Assembly: GCA_002077045.2 (NCBI GenBank)
Contig: KZ111144.1
Location: forward strand, 1,151,865-1,215,864
Origin: Rachicladosporium sp. CCFEE 5018
Lineage: Eukaryota; Ascomycota; Dothideomycetes; Cladosporiales; Cladosporiaceae
Length of the DNA stretch: 64,000 nucleotides
Reading direction: 5' to 3'
Positions 42,511 through 54,432 of the stretch are shown here, piece by piece. Position 1 is the stretch's first letter. Each line of letters begins with the position of its first letter. The notes below the pieces were generated by a model. The model made no database searches, was not told the DNA's origin, and worked only from the letters and a program-made list of their open reading frames with translations. Position numbers and translations under genes: made by a program.

Positions 42511-44061
42511 CTAGTCGTCGTCGCTGTCGCCACTGCTCAGTCCGCCGCGGTCTTCGACGTACTCCTCGGCCATACTGGACACACCGTGATACACTGCCTC
42601 GCGATCTTCCATGGTACGTGATGCTCTCGCCGCCTCGGCGAGACTGCTGAGATATGTGTTGACTCTCGTTGAGCTCGAGAGGGATGTCTTGACAGCGAGC
42701 TTGTCAGGCGAATCGGGATTGCGGAAAATGGTCGGGTATGATGAGAGCAGTGGGAACGACACCTCGTTCTGGTGTATGAAGGTCCGAGTGCCTTGAAGAT
42801 ATCGGTCGCGGGCGTTCATGTCTGCTTCCTGGATTTCCAGGGAAGAATACCAAGGCCCACGAGTGACCTGCGCTGACGCTACAGTGCTCAGCCGAGGCGC
42901 TGAGTGGCGTCGACTTTGCATCAAAGGCACATCCGGCATGAAGCTGACGGTCGACTTGGCGTCGGAGTCGTCCAGGTTGCCATTGACGTGCCCATTAGCC
43001 ATCCGTGTATCGTGCTCCCCATTTACTGCCTTCGCTCCGCTCAGCTGTAACGGATCCTGGAAGACACACGATGGCTCCACAACTGGTCGCTGGCCGTTGC
43101 TTGATATACTCGACTCGACTTCGTCAAGGCCTGCATGCCCCGCGGCGCCTGATCGCAATCGTCCAGAGAGCGTCGATGTCTCCAGTACAGCTGCTTGTAA
43201 TGCTGAGGTGTGCCATCGACTGCCTGCATCGTACTGCATGCCTCCCAGTAGACTCGGAGAGTTCTTCAGCGGTACGTACATACTAGCAGACGGCACGATA
43301 GAGTACACCGACTCAGCCGCATGTGTCATCTGCTCGAATCGGCGAGTCCTCGTAGTGGCCGGGCTATTCTCCAGTGCAAACACCCAGCGAGTGCCTTTAC
43401 CGAGCTCATCAGCAATACGTTCCAGATATCGTGCCGTGAAGCCACCCCAGGCATCGTCTGTAGTCGTGAAGATCTGAACTGCTTGCAATTGATCGCAGGC
43501 TTCGAGAAACGGCCGCAAATCCCGGTCTAGCAGGTCGTGCTCGCGGTCTAGGCTCCGGAAAAGCTCTTCACCCGTAGCATAGTTCTCGAATGGCATCAGC
43601 GAGCTGTTCAGCTCGTACTCGTTGAGCTGTACGATACTCTTCGGGTGGTAGTAGACATGATTGTAATCTGACCAGAACCGCACAGTCTCGGTGGCCAGCG
43701 CAGGGAGTTCATGGCCAGCCTCGAGTGCCTGTTGGTACGGACTCGGCTGGATCGGCGGGTTGCGTAAAGTCACAGCGTCTCTATTCCACAAATTGAGTTG
43801 GGCAGGATCATCAACATGCTGTTCATACAACGCGTTCTCTCTTCGCAGTGTGCCGAATGCGCCTTTGAGGTCGTAAATTAGGGTGCGTGGCGTGTAAGTA
43901 TCTGAGCCGTCCGCTCCGAAGCCTGGTACGAATGAGATGTCATGGTCGACCGGGGATTCTTCTTGGCCTTCATAGGTGAAGTAGGCTTCTTGGGTGTTCC
44001 AGTAATGGGTGCCGACGTAATTTGCCTGCTGGCCGAATTGGAGGGTCACAATTTCGTGCAT
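42511..44061 (-). CDS. DML1: DML1/Misato tubulin-like protein (right copy)
   Basis: 516 aa, one residue longer than the left copy because of an extra Val in the acidic tail (EEYVEDRGG). The tubulin-like N-terminus begins exactly at the ATG 44061, with no in-frame extension, which fixes the start for both copies. The frame is intact with scattered conservative changes. Confidence 0.9.
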   Translation of the reverse strand: MHEIVTLQFGQQANYVGTHYWNTQEAYFTYEGQEESPVDHDISFVPGFGADGSDTYTPRTLIYDLKGAFGTLRRENALYEQHVDDPAQLNLWNRDAVTLRNPPIQPSPYQQALEAGHELPALATETVRFWSDYNHVYYHPKSIVQLNEYELNSSLMPFENYATGEELFRSLDREHDLLDRDLRPFLEACDQLQAVQIFTTTDDAWGGFTARYLERIADELGKGTRWVFALENSPATTRTRRFEQMTHAAESVYSIVPSASMYVPLKNSPSLLGGMQYDAGSRWHTSALQAAVLETSTLSGRLRSGAAGHAGLDEVESSISSNGQRPVVEPSCVFQDPLQLSGAKAVNGEHDTRMANGHVNGNLDDSDAKSTVSFMPDVPLMQSRRHSAPRLSTVASAQVTRGPWYSSLEIQEADMNARDRYLQGTRTFIHQNEVSFPLLSSYPTIFRNPDSPDKLAVKTSLSSSTRVNTYLSSLAEAARASRTMEDREAVYHGVSSMAEEYVEDRGGLSSGDSDDD

Positions 44062-44698
44062 CGTGAACGTGGCCGACTTCTACGCACTCAATGGCTTTCC
44101 GAATGCATCTTTTCAACGCGCAGAACCCTGGGTTAACTTGATCTGGGATTGGTCATTCGATGCAGTTACATATGATGTGGTAAGGGGGAGTGTTGAAGAG
44201 AATTGATGGCGGAATTGGTCCACGATCACGCTCTACAGAATAATGACTTCTGACAACTACATATCTACCTATGTTCCCAACGACGCCAACACATGACACT
44301 CCACATACCACACTCTAAAGTAACAGTGTACATGCCTCCGCTTCTCCAGGAGTCTGAATGTTCTTGTGCTACTATACAGATACCTGCAGTGGTGGTTATG
44401 TCACTGACTATCTGTACGAGAGAAGAAAATCTCTCAGTGCGATCTACTAGATTGGGGCTCTCATGGCCACAATTACCTACCGCTTCACAGCTGCCGTTTA
44501 GCTAGCAAAAGCATCGTCAAGGTTTCAGGCTCTCAGAGAAGCGAAGACGAGCTTCGGCAGATCTCGGAGACCACGGTAGACATTCTCACGGGCTCGGAAT
44601 CACTCCTGAGTAGGAGGGTATCGCGACGTGCTATTCGCTCCAAGTCGTGAATACGCCACCCTGGAAGAGTTTCGATGTTCGCTGTATGTTTCGCGACG
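44062..44698. other. Intergenic region, DML1 to HET pseudogene (right)
   Basis: Counterpart of 9321-9991. It aligns poorly apart from blocks next to the genes. No feature recognised. Confidence 0.5.
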
Positions 44699-45880
44699 TT
44701 ACCCGAAGTCGGTATCGCATCGTAGATAGAAGCGAAGATCCATCAGTCGTTCACCAACAACGTACTCCTTCTTGAGTTCTCGCAAAGCGTCTTCAGTACT
44801 CAAGCGCAGACAAGCCAATCGCTTGTACGTCAGCACGGCCGGTCCACTTTGCATCAATAACATCACGCAGGGCAGCTCGCGGACCCTCCCCGCCCACGCC
44901 GATGTAAGCGTTACAGCGTACAAGAACTGGTGGCGTCGACCATCAACGACTACATGTGTCCCAGTAAGGGGCTTCAATCTATGCGCATGCGATCGGAACT
45001 CGATGCCCCAACTTGTTGGCCTAGGAGGATCTTCGATGCGGAGCTCCGTCTGAGATGCGGCGTGCAAAAGATTGGGCTCCATGTCTGAACAGCCTGCAAA
45101 TTCGTCTGGACTGTACGCCAGCACCTCATGTGGTATGTTCACCAGGCTTGAAGGCGGTTGCCAGGCAAGTATTGATTCGTCCGAAAACTTCTGCAGTATC
45201 TCGATCTGGAGCCTTTTGAAGGCCTTATGTCCGTCACCGTAGAGAAGTGGCATGTTGATGTTGAACAATCCGAGCAGAGAGTATGCGCGATCTTCGATGC
45301 GCTTCGTCTTCCGTCCAGCAGCCCATGACAGCTTCTGTGCCACGGTCCAATGCATGTATGACACACGACCCCAGAGCACAGACTCTGGAATGCCAGTGAT
45401 CTCTCGAATTGCTCTCGCATGGTACGTCTTAGTCCCGATGTGATCCCAATGAGCGTCCAGAAATGTCACTTCCGCAGGGGCTAGCAGTTCTTGCAGGGTC
45501 CAGCCACGACTTCACCACTCGCTGGACTTCCACGCATCATCGTGTACATCATGAACGTCGCTTAGGAGGGCATAGCACTTAGCAGCATTACGATACCAGG
45601 TGAACATCGAGTTGATGGCTTCGGAAAGCTCGGCGCTAGATCGCTTGTCAATGCAGGCGGTGTCAATCCAGACCCACTCCTGTCCATCGGCCAGTGCAGT
45701 CTCGCGAAGCTTCAGGATCTTCTCGTGGCCAGTCGTGTCGTGCTTTAGACCTTTTCGGTACTCCTTGAATGTTTGTTCCTGCTCCTTGGGACCCCAGCGG
45801 TGGGAGAAGATTGCATAGAGTGGCGGATCTTCGTTGTCAAATTCTGTCAAGACACCGCTTGCGACGTTGATGAGCCACAT
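44699..45880 (-). pseudogene. HET-domain protein gene with in-frame stop (right copy)
   Basis: ATG at 45880 (MWLINVASG). The domain reads in a single frame up to DAWKSSEW, then a TGA at 45512-45514, then SRGWTLQELLAPAEVTFLD in the same frame to the stop at 44699. HET proteins normally have an uninterrupted WF-TRGWTLQEL stretch here, so the TGA is a nonsense change, probably from TGG or a Phe-type codon. Without it the protein would be 393 aa. The 8 nt deleted in the left copy are still present here. Confidence 0.85.
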
Positions 45881-47572
45881 GTCGGCTGCTTCCACTTAGG
45901 ACTGCCTCCAGCGGTTTTGTTCTGGCCCCAACGGCGGCAGCTGCTGGGCTAGTGGCACGCGATTGACAGAAGAAGCGGACCACTCGTAAAATCCGCGCCC
46001 CCGACACTGCTTTTACATACTGCACTGCGAGAACGGATTGCTGATAGGACCGCCTGAGAAAGCTCGCAGAGCAAGGAAGACTCTGACCGATAGCGTTTGA
46101 GCATATGCACTGTTGCGGTGCTGAACACAACAGCGTTCTCATTCATGCTGAGCCGCTGAGCGGTCCGCTTCCTTCGTCACCCGCGTGAGTGGTTGAGCTG
46201 GCAAAGACACTGACCCCCGTTAATCAAAGTGCTCCCTCTTACCAGAACTACATCCAGATGTGAGGCATGCTCTCCTAGGAACGTATCCCGTGTGCCATAG
46301 ATCTCGCGGATGGATGCATGTATACTCCAGCAGAAGCAATCAAGATTGCAGGGAAATGCATTCGCTAGCTGGTTCTGTCACACATCTGTAGCAGTTCGCT
46401 ATCCACGACTGCGTGTACAGTGCGTGCGTCGGGAATGCTGGAGAAACACCCAGCAAGCCGGAGGATACGACAGGATAGACTGTGCGTTTACCGTCATGGC
46501 GATACGATTGTGTAAATTGTACTTCAGCTCGATGTGTTCAGTGCCGGCTGCATGATATGCGGAGTCCACCCCACGGGATGCGTAGCGCAACTCCGTAGCT
46601 GCAGACACCCGGATGCACACAGCTGCGGATTTGTGGGTCTCCGAGGATGGAACCCACAAGGTCGCGACCATGGCTTTGGTCGCGTAGTGATATTGTCGTG
46701 GTGAATGTTGCAGATTCGTGGTGTTGGATGCGGAAATTTCACAAGTCCGTTCCTTCCTATTCGGGATCATATACAGCAGATTCTTCTTTTTCGCCGCCAC
46801 CCACACCTCTGAAGATGGCCAGATCTTCGAAAAAGATCTTTGCGGATACGAGATTCGAACTCGCGCCTTGGTCTGCGAACACAAGTGGGGGTTCACCATT
46901 GATTGCTCAAGGCTGGGCCGAAGACATTTCACTAAGGCGTTATGGACCATAGTTAATTCGACCACGTGCTGATACCGCTACACTAACCCACTGGAATGTT
47001 AATATTTGAAATAAGCGCTGTACGATACTTTCCAGTAACCCATGCGTGTGTTTGTGTTGGTTCTTCCCCACTGTGGGCTCGGGCTGTACTTTGTGATAGA
47101 CACATGTAAGCGCGAGCTTACCGTAATTCTCCACGTATGCCGAAATGCATCGGCAGCCGTCGTGCACAACATAATACTTGCTCTACGGCTTGTAATCCCT
47201 TGTTATCAAATTGAAGTCTGTACGTGTGGCTCGCCTGGTGGCTTTGAGCTCATATCCGATCGCAGCACATTGTTCCAGCATTGGAGGGAAGCGCCTTATC
47301 CGCTGCGGAGGACATAGCTATAAACCGGTAAGAGCAGTACCATGACGGTCATCAGCAAGCGACTCTTTCTTTTAGCACGTGCAGGACTACTAGCCAGTAT
47401 CTGCAAGTTCGTAGACCTCCTTTAGCTCACTACACATACTGTGTTTCTGCTAATCTGTAAAACAGCCCTGAGCCGCAACAGCGTCGCATTTGCGCAGGCG
47501 ATGCTTCTAAGTTCTCGTCCCTACAGGCGATTTATACTGAAGTGCTTGATGTTAGAGCAGCCCTGCGCTAGA
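45881..47572. other. Intergenic region upstream of the right HET pseudogene
   Basis: Counterpart of 6518-8125, with many substitutions and small indels. It contains the second tRNA-like element. Short frames at 46399-46965 and 47042-47317 are not shared with the left arm. Confidence 0.45.
46842..46992 (-). ncRNA. tRNA-like element, mirror copy
   Basis: Same layout as 7095-7247. Here the T-arm half reads GCGAGTTCGAATCTCGT, a better 5-bp T stem than in the left copy, but the 5' end (CCAGTGG) cannot pair with the 3' ATCCGC. The long insert between the TGGTC and GACCA halves is kept. The substitutions do not obviously preserve a cloverleaf. Confidence 0.35.
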
Positions 47573-48720
47573 GACAGTAGTATAGCTGGCATGACACGAA
47601 TACGCTGCTGTGAAAATCAATTGGACTCAGTGACAGCCTATTAAAATCCAATGTTCGCCGTATACGCTCCTCATCGAGCCTCTCGCCGTTCAGCATCCCC
47701 TCTGAGATTTCGCCATAATGAGGACCTGAGACATTGCATCGTCTGCGGCCGCTTCGTCTCGAAGTTTTGGCTTGACAGCAGTAGCGCAACCCGTTTATCT
47801 TCTAGCTCTAGCCCCGGCTCGGATTGCTACTCGTTGCTTGCTGCGGTCCTTTCTGGGGAAGGTTCGTCTTCGACATCGTCGCGTACCGCTGTTCGAGCTC
47901 GTCCTCGCTTCTTGGTCTCTTCTCTTTGGGGATTTGCGCGGCTGCGGCTGCGAGCTTGCCGCTGAAGAAGGAGCGGATGTCCAACGGCATGCTCTACGGA
48001 AAGCAGTCCCGCGGGCAAGTAGAGTGCTTTATTTCAAGGTTTCGCTGCATGGCAGAAACGCCATGCTGCATGCTGGCTCGATGAACAAGAAAGACTGCGA
48101 ATAAGGCCACGATACCACGCATCCTAAGAGAACGATGTGTAGTTGCCCCTCTCTGGGAAAGTCCGGCCAAGGCGAGCGCTCTTCGTTCGCGGCACCTCGC
48201 AAGCCGCCCCATTGCAAGCTACTCCTCGCGATCGACTTCTCCGGATTGGAGTTGAGCTGGCTGATCATACGGTGTAGACCAAGAGCTACGAAGCAGTGTA
48301 CGGCCGGAAGCCTCGAGCTGACAAGGCGTGTTATGCAGCTGATTCGTGGTGTTGGAAGCAACTACTTGCCTCTCTTCCGTCCTTGCCGGTGAACACTCCA
48401 CAAGTCAAGCGCCCTACAAGGCTGCTTCAAGCATTCTCCTGGATGTGGACACCCGAGTCCGCCACCACGGACTTGGACCTGCGACAATCGTGTGTACGAG
48501 CCGCACTTGACTCGCCCATCGTTGCAGCACAACTCGAAAGCGCCGGCCACTTGCCACGAATGTATGGTGTACTTCGATCTGTCTCGTCCAAACAGCCACA
48601 TCACTGCCGACAGAGGGCGTCCGCTCGTAGCCAGCGTCACTGCTGCCTGGTCAAAGGACATCGAAACCCGGCCGCAGACTGTTCTATGCTGCTCCGTGCG
48701 AATACTTCAACCCAGTCGAT
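47573..48720. other. Arm-specific stretch of unknown content
   Basis: Does not align with 4930-6517, which sits at the equivalent place in the left arm. A 60-codon minus frame at 47808-47990 begins with an ATG (MPLDIRSFFSGKLAAAAAQ) and is charged and protein-like, but no family is recognised. Longer frames on both strands at 48029-48745 are likewise unassigned. Confidence 0.4.
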
Positions 48721-50655
48721 GAGGGTAAGCACGAGATTAGACTAGCTTCAACGAGGATGTTCTCAATGCTCTGCGTTCTGCATGCACACCTTGAGAGTCC
48801 AGAGTGTAGGAAGTCTTCTGTACTCCGACCGAAAGCAGTTTCAACGAGGATGTTCTCGATCTGCTCTGCATTCTGCATGCACATCTCGAAGGACCCGAAG
48901 TGCGGGGAGTTCTACTTTCTTCCGACCGAAAGCCGCTCCAGCGAGAATGTTCTCAATCTGCTCTGCATTCTGCATGCACGTCTTGAAGGATCCGAAGTGC
49001 ATGAGATTGTCTTTGCTCAGACGGAAAGCAGGTTTAGCGAGGATAGCCTCGATCTGCTCTGCATTCTGCATGTACGTCTTGAAGGACCCGAAGTGCAGGA
49101 GGTTGTCTTTGCTCAGACGGAAAGCAGCGTTGACGCCGCGGCCGACGAATGCCGCACGTAGCGCAGTGAAGGTATTGATGTGGGCCAGATGATCGCTGTT
49201 GGGCGAATGATCGCCATCGCTCGTAAAGTACTTCTCATGTCGACTGTTGGCCAGAGCGCGTCGATCCTAGGGCGTGACGAGTGGTCCTTGCTCGCAACGA
49301 AAGGCAGCCAATTGTTGAGAAGCAGCTTAGCATTATTTGCTACAGTGAGTGGCCCTTCATGAGACTATCTTACAGTGCACGGGCTTGCGAGACCTTGCGG
49401 ACGAATGATGGTCCTCCCTGGCTCGATATATTGAAACTGGAATGAACCAGCCAGCGAACAATCGCACTGAGCAGCGTCACAGCCACAGGCCTCTTGCGTG
49501 AGGGCGTACATAGGGTCAAGGAGATATGGCCAGATGACGGGGAGTGCTGGTTCTGGGAGATGTATCGTCGGCGCAGGGTTTTCCGGTTCAGAGGTAGTTG
49601 GCTAAGAGTGTGTGGGATCGATCGTGGCAGTCGTCAGGAAATCCGAGGAGCGGACTGGCCAAGAGATCCTCGGAAACCTGTAGCTGTCTTCAGCAAGCTC
49701 CCGGTCGTCTGCTGCATTGAGATCGACGTAGGAGACGGATTTGAGCACGCCAACTGCAACGTGCTTCATCTGCTATAGGTAGACAGACATCGTGTGACAC
49801 GTCGTGCTGGCTGAGTAGCGTGGCAGCTTGTTATTGAAGGTAACACGACAGTAATGTCGGATTGAAGCGTCTCTGCTCTCCACTTGATCAGCCTGTCGAC
49901 ACGTGGGACGCGAGGTCGCCACCATACGATGTGGCTGCCTGCAGATCATGTTAAGATCAGCGCCGATGCCGTCATGGAGTGCCTCGAGCAGAATCTGAGA
50001 CGGTCACGGTGCGACGGGGCTTCGTGCAATCAGTGTTGCACTCCCTTATTGCTTCTCCGAGTAAGACTTGCGGCACTGTCGTCGTCTTTCCCCCTGACGC
50101 TGTATCACCGATCACAATGCTATACGTGCCACTTTGTACCATACTCTTGAGCTCCTGCCGGTGTTTGCTGACAGGCAGAGCACTTCTCTGCGCGTGGAGC
50201 TGGGCGAGCTTTGGATCATCTTTATAAGCCCATTGCTCAAGTTCAAGAATATAACTTATCTTCTCACTTCCTTCGGCAGCCTTGCACTTCCCCCGCCTCC
50301 TTGTGGTCGCTACTACAGCTGGATCACATGCTTTCGCCTGCAGAGAATCTCCTGATATTGACGAAGATTGAAGCATGATCGGAGAGAGACTGGCATCCAG
50401 GACTGTGTGCAGGTTCGTGGAAATCTCGACACTGGACGGAGGCAGTAGCATTTGAGGAAGCTCGGTCAGGTTCCGCCAGCATTCAGTCGTGCTCTGCTGC
50501 TCGATCAGATGTCTGAACGCAACGATTCTGAATTCTCCTGTTCGATGCTGCAGTGCAATCAGCTGCGTCACTTTGCAATCCGTCTCTTGCGGTTTCAGTA
50601 CTTGCTGGGTTTCGCTGGCCGGCAGTGTGTTTTTTTGTGCAGACAGAGTGGTCAA
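48721..50655 (-). pseudogene. Dead DExH-box helicase (right copy)
   Basis: Read on the minus strand. An N-terminal frame (50655-49972) shares its first part with 3759-4035. It then continues through LPVSKHRQELKSMVQSG into a Walker A-like IGDTASGGKTTTVPQ and KPRRTVTVSDSA, recognisable as helicase motifs I and Ia. The P-loop carries one residue too many (G-x5-GKT instead of G-x4-GKT), and stops follow. Further along come the remnant upstream of SDHLAHINTFTALRAAFVG and the amplified 96-nt units. The OB-fold part present in the left arm is absent. Confidence 0.6.
48754..49135 (-). repeat. 96-nt intragenic tandem repeat, four units
   Basis: Unit starts on the plus strand near 48754, 48847, 48942 and 49039, with periods of 93-97 nt. 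Read on the minus strand, the units nearest 49130 keep the reading frame (LMHFGSFKTCMQNAEQIEN), while the distal units drift out of frame. The left arm has two units. Confidence 0.8.
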
Positions 50656-51918
50656 GACCGGAGCGTTTTGATGCCGTCTGGCTGAAGCTCAGCTCAAGTG
50701 TGCAACTTCACTGTACGTCCTCATCAAGGGTCTAGGATCGGTAGTAGAACTTCTCCAGTCGCGGCCGAGGTACCCGACTGCCCAGATAGCGGCGATGCAA
50801 GCCGGGCTACCCCGAACGATAACTTGGATTGTAGAGCAGCAAGTAATCACGTGGAGATTGAGACTTGAGACTGATTGCAGCAGTGTTCGCTGACGCGAAG
50901 ACATTAGGAGTATGTCTGCCCATGGGCGAATGCATCATCACCGTCGGTCTATTGCTCGAACACTTGGCCTTATTCCCCGAAACGATCGCAGAGCTCTCTC
51001 CGTAGAGCAGAGCCAGCTGGCGGCCATCGTCCTAGGCCTCTTGTTCAGTTTCCAGCGCCGCCTCTCTTCACGGCCATACTGCTGACCGAGACCGGTATAA
51101 CGTCCTTCCCAACAGCAGACGCACAGTTCCCACAGCTTTGCCCTGCTCACAGCACCTCTTCCAATGCCCTGCGGCGGCATGTCTGCAGTATGAGACATAT
51201 GCTGAGATCGCGAGAGTTCTCTGTGAACGCCGAGATTTGAGGATGGCGCAGCGGTTGGTGCTTCTCGATGGTAAGGAGGAGAGGAAGAAGCTGGGTAGAT
51301 CCGTCGATGCTCGAGCGTAGTGCAACGGGTTAGCGAAGCCACCGCTCTACCGCCACTTTCATTGGCGCCATGTTCACCGCATCAGAGGGGCGGCCGTGAT
51401 GTCTCCGCGCGCATGTCATAGTCGTAAAGCCAGTTCTCCACTCGACGCTAACGCATACGACTATGGATGGCGTTGATACATGGCTATCAGTAGTGATTGC
51501 GTCGAAGGATACACGTATTGACCAGTAACGATGGTCATGGTGGAGTATGGAATTGATTGTCAAGAGGAGGGCTATAGACCGTCAGAGGAAGACTCATGAG
51601 GAGAGTTGGGAGAGGCAAGGACTCGACAAGAGGGTCTTCTGATCTTGGAACGCGAGTATAACTGCAACGTGATGGGAGTTGTGGAGTTGCTGCAGGTGGA
51701 CTCGACGACCATATTATCTTGCGTACATGGTAGTCTGCTACGCGCTTACATAACAAGGTTGCTTGGCATATTATTGCCCCAAATCCACGACCATCGTGAA
51801 CCTCGCCGACGCGTGTAGTATCTTTCACCATCTTCAACATTTGTCTAGCCATTTACTATTGCCATCTACTATTCTTACCACTATTCTTGCCACTCAAATT
51901 TCTATGATATACTATACA
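50656..51918. other. Intergenic region upstream of the right DEAH helicase
   Basis: Counterpart of 2481-3729, including the same decayed plus-strand protein-like stretches at about 50940-51320. Helicase promoter sequence lies nearest 51918. No working gene is seen. Confidence 0.4.
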
Positions 51919-54172
51919 ATGTCTTCCTCCGACCTTTCCGCTGGGCTACCTGGGCCAAAAACGAATGCGTTCAAAAACGGCCAGCCATTTAGCGACAACT
52001 ATTGGATACAGTTGCGAAAGGCGCGGGACCTGCCGGTCACCAAAAGCCTTCAGCACCTTCGCGAAGTGCTGCTGAAGAAGCAGATAATGATCCTCGTGAG
52101 CGAGACTGGTTCCGGCAAAACGACTCAAGTGCCGAAAGCGTTTTTGAATGATCTTCCCCCGGGTCAGAAGATCGCACTTACGCAGAACCGCCGCATCACA
52201 GCGGATTCGGTACACCAGCATGTTCGTCCATATCAAGAGGGTTTAGACTGACATTGTCCAGATCGCATACCGGCTTGCAGAGTTGCTGGACGTGTCCCTT
52301 CCCGGTGTTATTGGCCTTTGTCGTCGAGGCCTGTACCTTAGCGATGGCACGACGTTACTCCAAGTCGTGACCGATGGCGCATTGTTCGTACAGGCCAAAA
52401 CGGACCCACTACTCTCGGCATATTATATCATTGTGATTGATGAAGCGCATCAACACACCATTTCGACCGATCTGCTACTCGGTCATCTGAGATGGGTAGT
52501 GAAGCAAAGGGGCAACCTCAAGGTCATCATCATGAGTGCCACGATCGACTCCGCTCGCTTTCAGAGCTTCTTTTCTGATTCGGTAGTTGAGAAAGTGCAG
52601 GGCCGGCAATTCGATGTGGCCATCAAGTACTTGAAGAAAAGGCCTGAAGGTGATAAGGCAGTCCAGGAGGTCATGATAAAGACGATCCTGCAGGCGCATC
52701 GCACCGAGCGCCCGGGCAATATCTTGGTCTTCGTGCCGGGCGTTGGGATGGTCAACGGCATCATCTATAACATCCGAAAGATGCTGAAAGGCCACGCGCA
52801 TCAGCGACCAATCTTCCAGCCCCATGAAGCTGGTGAGCTTGAGCTATGGCCATTGTATGGCTCACTCCCTTCCGAGGACCAGGATCGCGCCATCATGTCA
52901 CAGGCGCCACCACCTCGATACGGCAGGCCAGGGCGAAAGGTCATCATCGCGACCAATATTGCAGAGACCTCGATCACATTCTCCCGAGTGAGCATAGTGA
53001 TTGACTCTGGTCTGGTCAATACAAAGATCTGGAATCCCGAGACCGAGTCTTGGATCCTGCAACCGCAGCTTGCAAGCGAGGCCGTTGCTAGTCAGCGTGC
53101 CGGTAGAGCTGGTCGCACGCGAAACGGAGTATGTTATCGCATGTGCACGCAGAAGGACTTCGTGGAGCGGACTTCGCTACACTCTGTACCAGCCATACAA
53201 AATGGCGATATGGTCACCGAGTGTCTGGATCTCCTAGTCTTGCGTCATAATCCCATCGACTTCGAGTATATGGATCCGCCGGCACCGGAGACAGTCGGCA
53301 AAGCCCTCGAGATCTTGAAGGCTTTTGGTGCAATCAAGACTGGCAAGAAGACTGGCTTGCAGGTTGAGCCCAACGGGCTCAAGCTTTCACACCTCCCGTG
53401 CAACGTGTACAATGCAACGTTGCTTTTGGAAGGCCAGCACTTCGGATGCCAAGACGAGGCACTCTCGCTAGTCGCGATGCTCGAGTCGATCGACGGCGAT
53501 GATGTCTTCCTTCCGACGAAGACCGAGGAGCAGGGTCGCAAGCAGAACGAAGGCAAGATCTTCTTTCGACAAGACCGCGGTGATCATATCATGTACCTCA
53601 ACATGTACCTCTCCTGGAGAAACGAATCCAGACTTGGTACCGCCGATGCCTTCCTCCGCGAACGTGTTCTGAAGGGTAGCGTACTCCGAGCCGCCGACGC
53701 CCTCCGCAAACAGCTGCTCAAGGTGCTGATGGACAAGTGTGGCTGGAAAGATACGGCCGTCGGCCTCACGAACTCCAAGTTCTACACGCGGGTCCTCTGT
53801 GCGCTAGCTAACGCCAATCGCCTACGCATAGCGATGCGTGATCCCAGCGATGAGCGCGATCAAACGTGGCGGACAATGCGCACCGATCTCCCGTGCAGCC
53901 TGTACCAAGGTAGCTGCCATCCCGATCTCAAGGAGCAGTGGATCGTCTACAACGAGAACTACGCCGGAGGTCAGCTCAGACTCGTGACGCCCATACCACT
54001 GGACATAATCCTATGGGCCTCGCCTCGCGGACCGGGTGAACGCAACCTTGCAGACAGTGACTTTGTCACCAATGCCCTTGTCGAGCGCATGATGGTGATG
54101 ACCAAGCTGCCCGAGTCTCTGCTTCGGACCTCCATGCCTTCGCTCACAACACCATCGGCGCCCTCGGAGTAA
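51919..54172 (+). CDS. DEAH-box RNA helicase, Prp43-like (right copy)
   Basis: 737 aa; exons 51919-52221 and 52262-54172 with the same 40-nt phase-0 intron (GTTCGT donor, CTGAC branch, CCAG acceptor) as the left copy. All helicase motifs are unchanged. Differences fall mostly in the C-terminal third (for example KKTGLQVEPNGLKL and the region around LTNSKFYTRVLC). Its last two sense codons and TAA stop lie in the first, degenerate hairpin-repeat copy (54159-54181). Confidence 0.88.
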
Positions 54173-54432
54173 CGGCGCGGCTGTCTCGCTGTCCTGGATC
54201 TTTTTGATGCCCCGGAGTGACTTTCGCGGCTTGTTTCACATTTCTTCTCAGTGCCCTGGAGTAACGTCCACGGCTGTTTTTTCTTCTGATGTCCCGGAGT
54301 AACTTCCGCGGCTGTTTTTTCTTTTGATGAACCGGAGTAACTTCCGCGGCTTGTTTTGCAGTTCTTGTTAGTTCCCTGGAGTAACTTCCACGGCTTGCTT
54401 TCCTTTTGATGCCCCGGAGTGACTTCCGCGGC
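54159..54432 (-). repeat. Hairpin-repeat cluster 2 (seven copies)
   Basis: Copies begin near 54159 (degenerate, containing the helicase stop), 54209, 54253, 54291, 54329, 54371 and 54411. They are in reverse orientation to cluster 1, as expected for the mirror arm, so again they follow the helicase gene with the same polarity. The variable stem pair is C/G in the copies at 54209, 54291, 54329 and 54411, and T/A in those at 54253 and 54371. Spacers are T-rich on this strand. The copy at 54329 has a weakened stem base. Confidence 0.9.

Larger units (their letters stand above)
31873..54432 (-). repeat. Right arm of large inverted duplication
   Basis: Reverse-complement counterpart of positions 1 to 22142. 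It starts at the first base after the N run, inside the LCAT-like coding sequence, and ends in a hairpin-repeat cluster matching the one at the left edge of the window. Homology is interrupted by blocks I could not align by eye: 47573-48720 versus 4930-6517; the intergenic area near 35070-35500 versus 18540-18900; and a roughly 600-bp block at 49780-50375 absent from the left arm. Confidence 0.95.
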
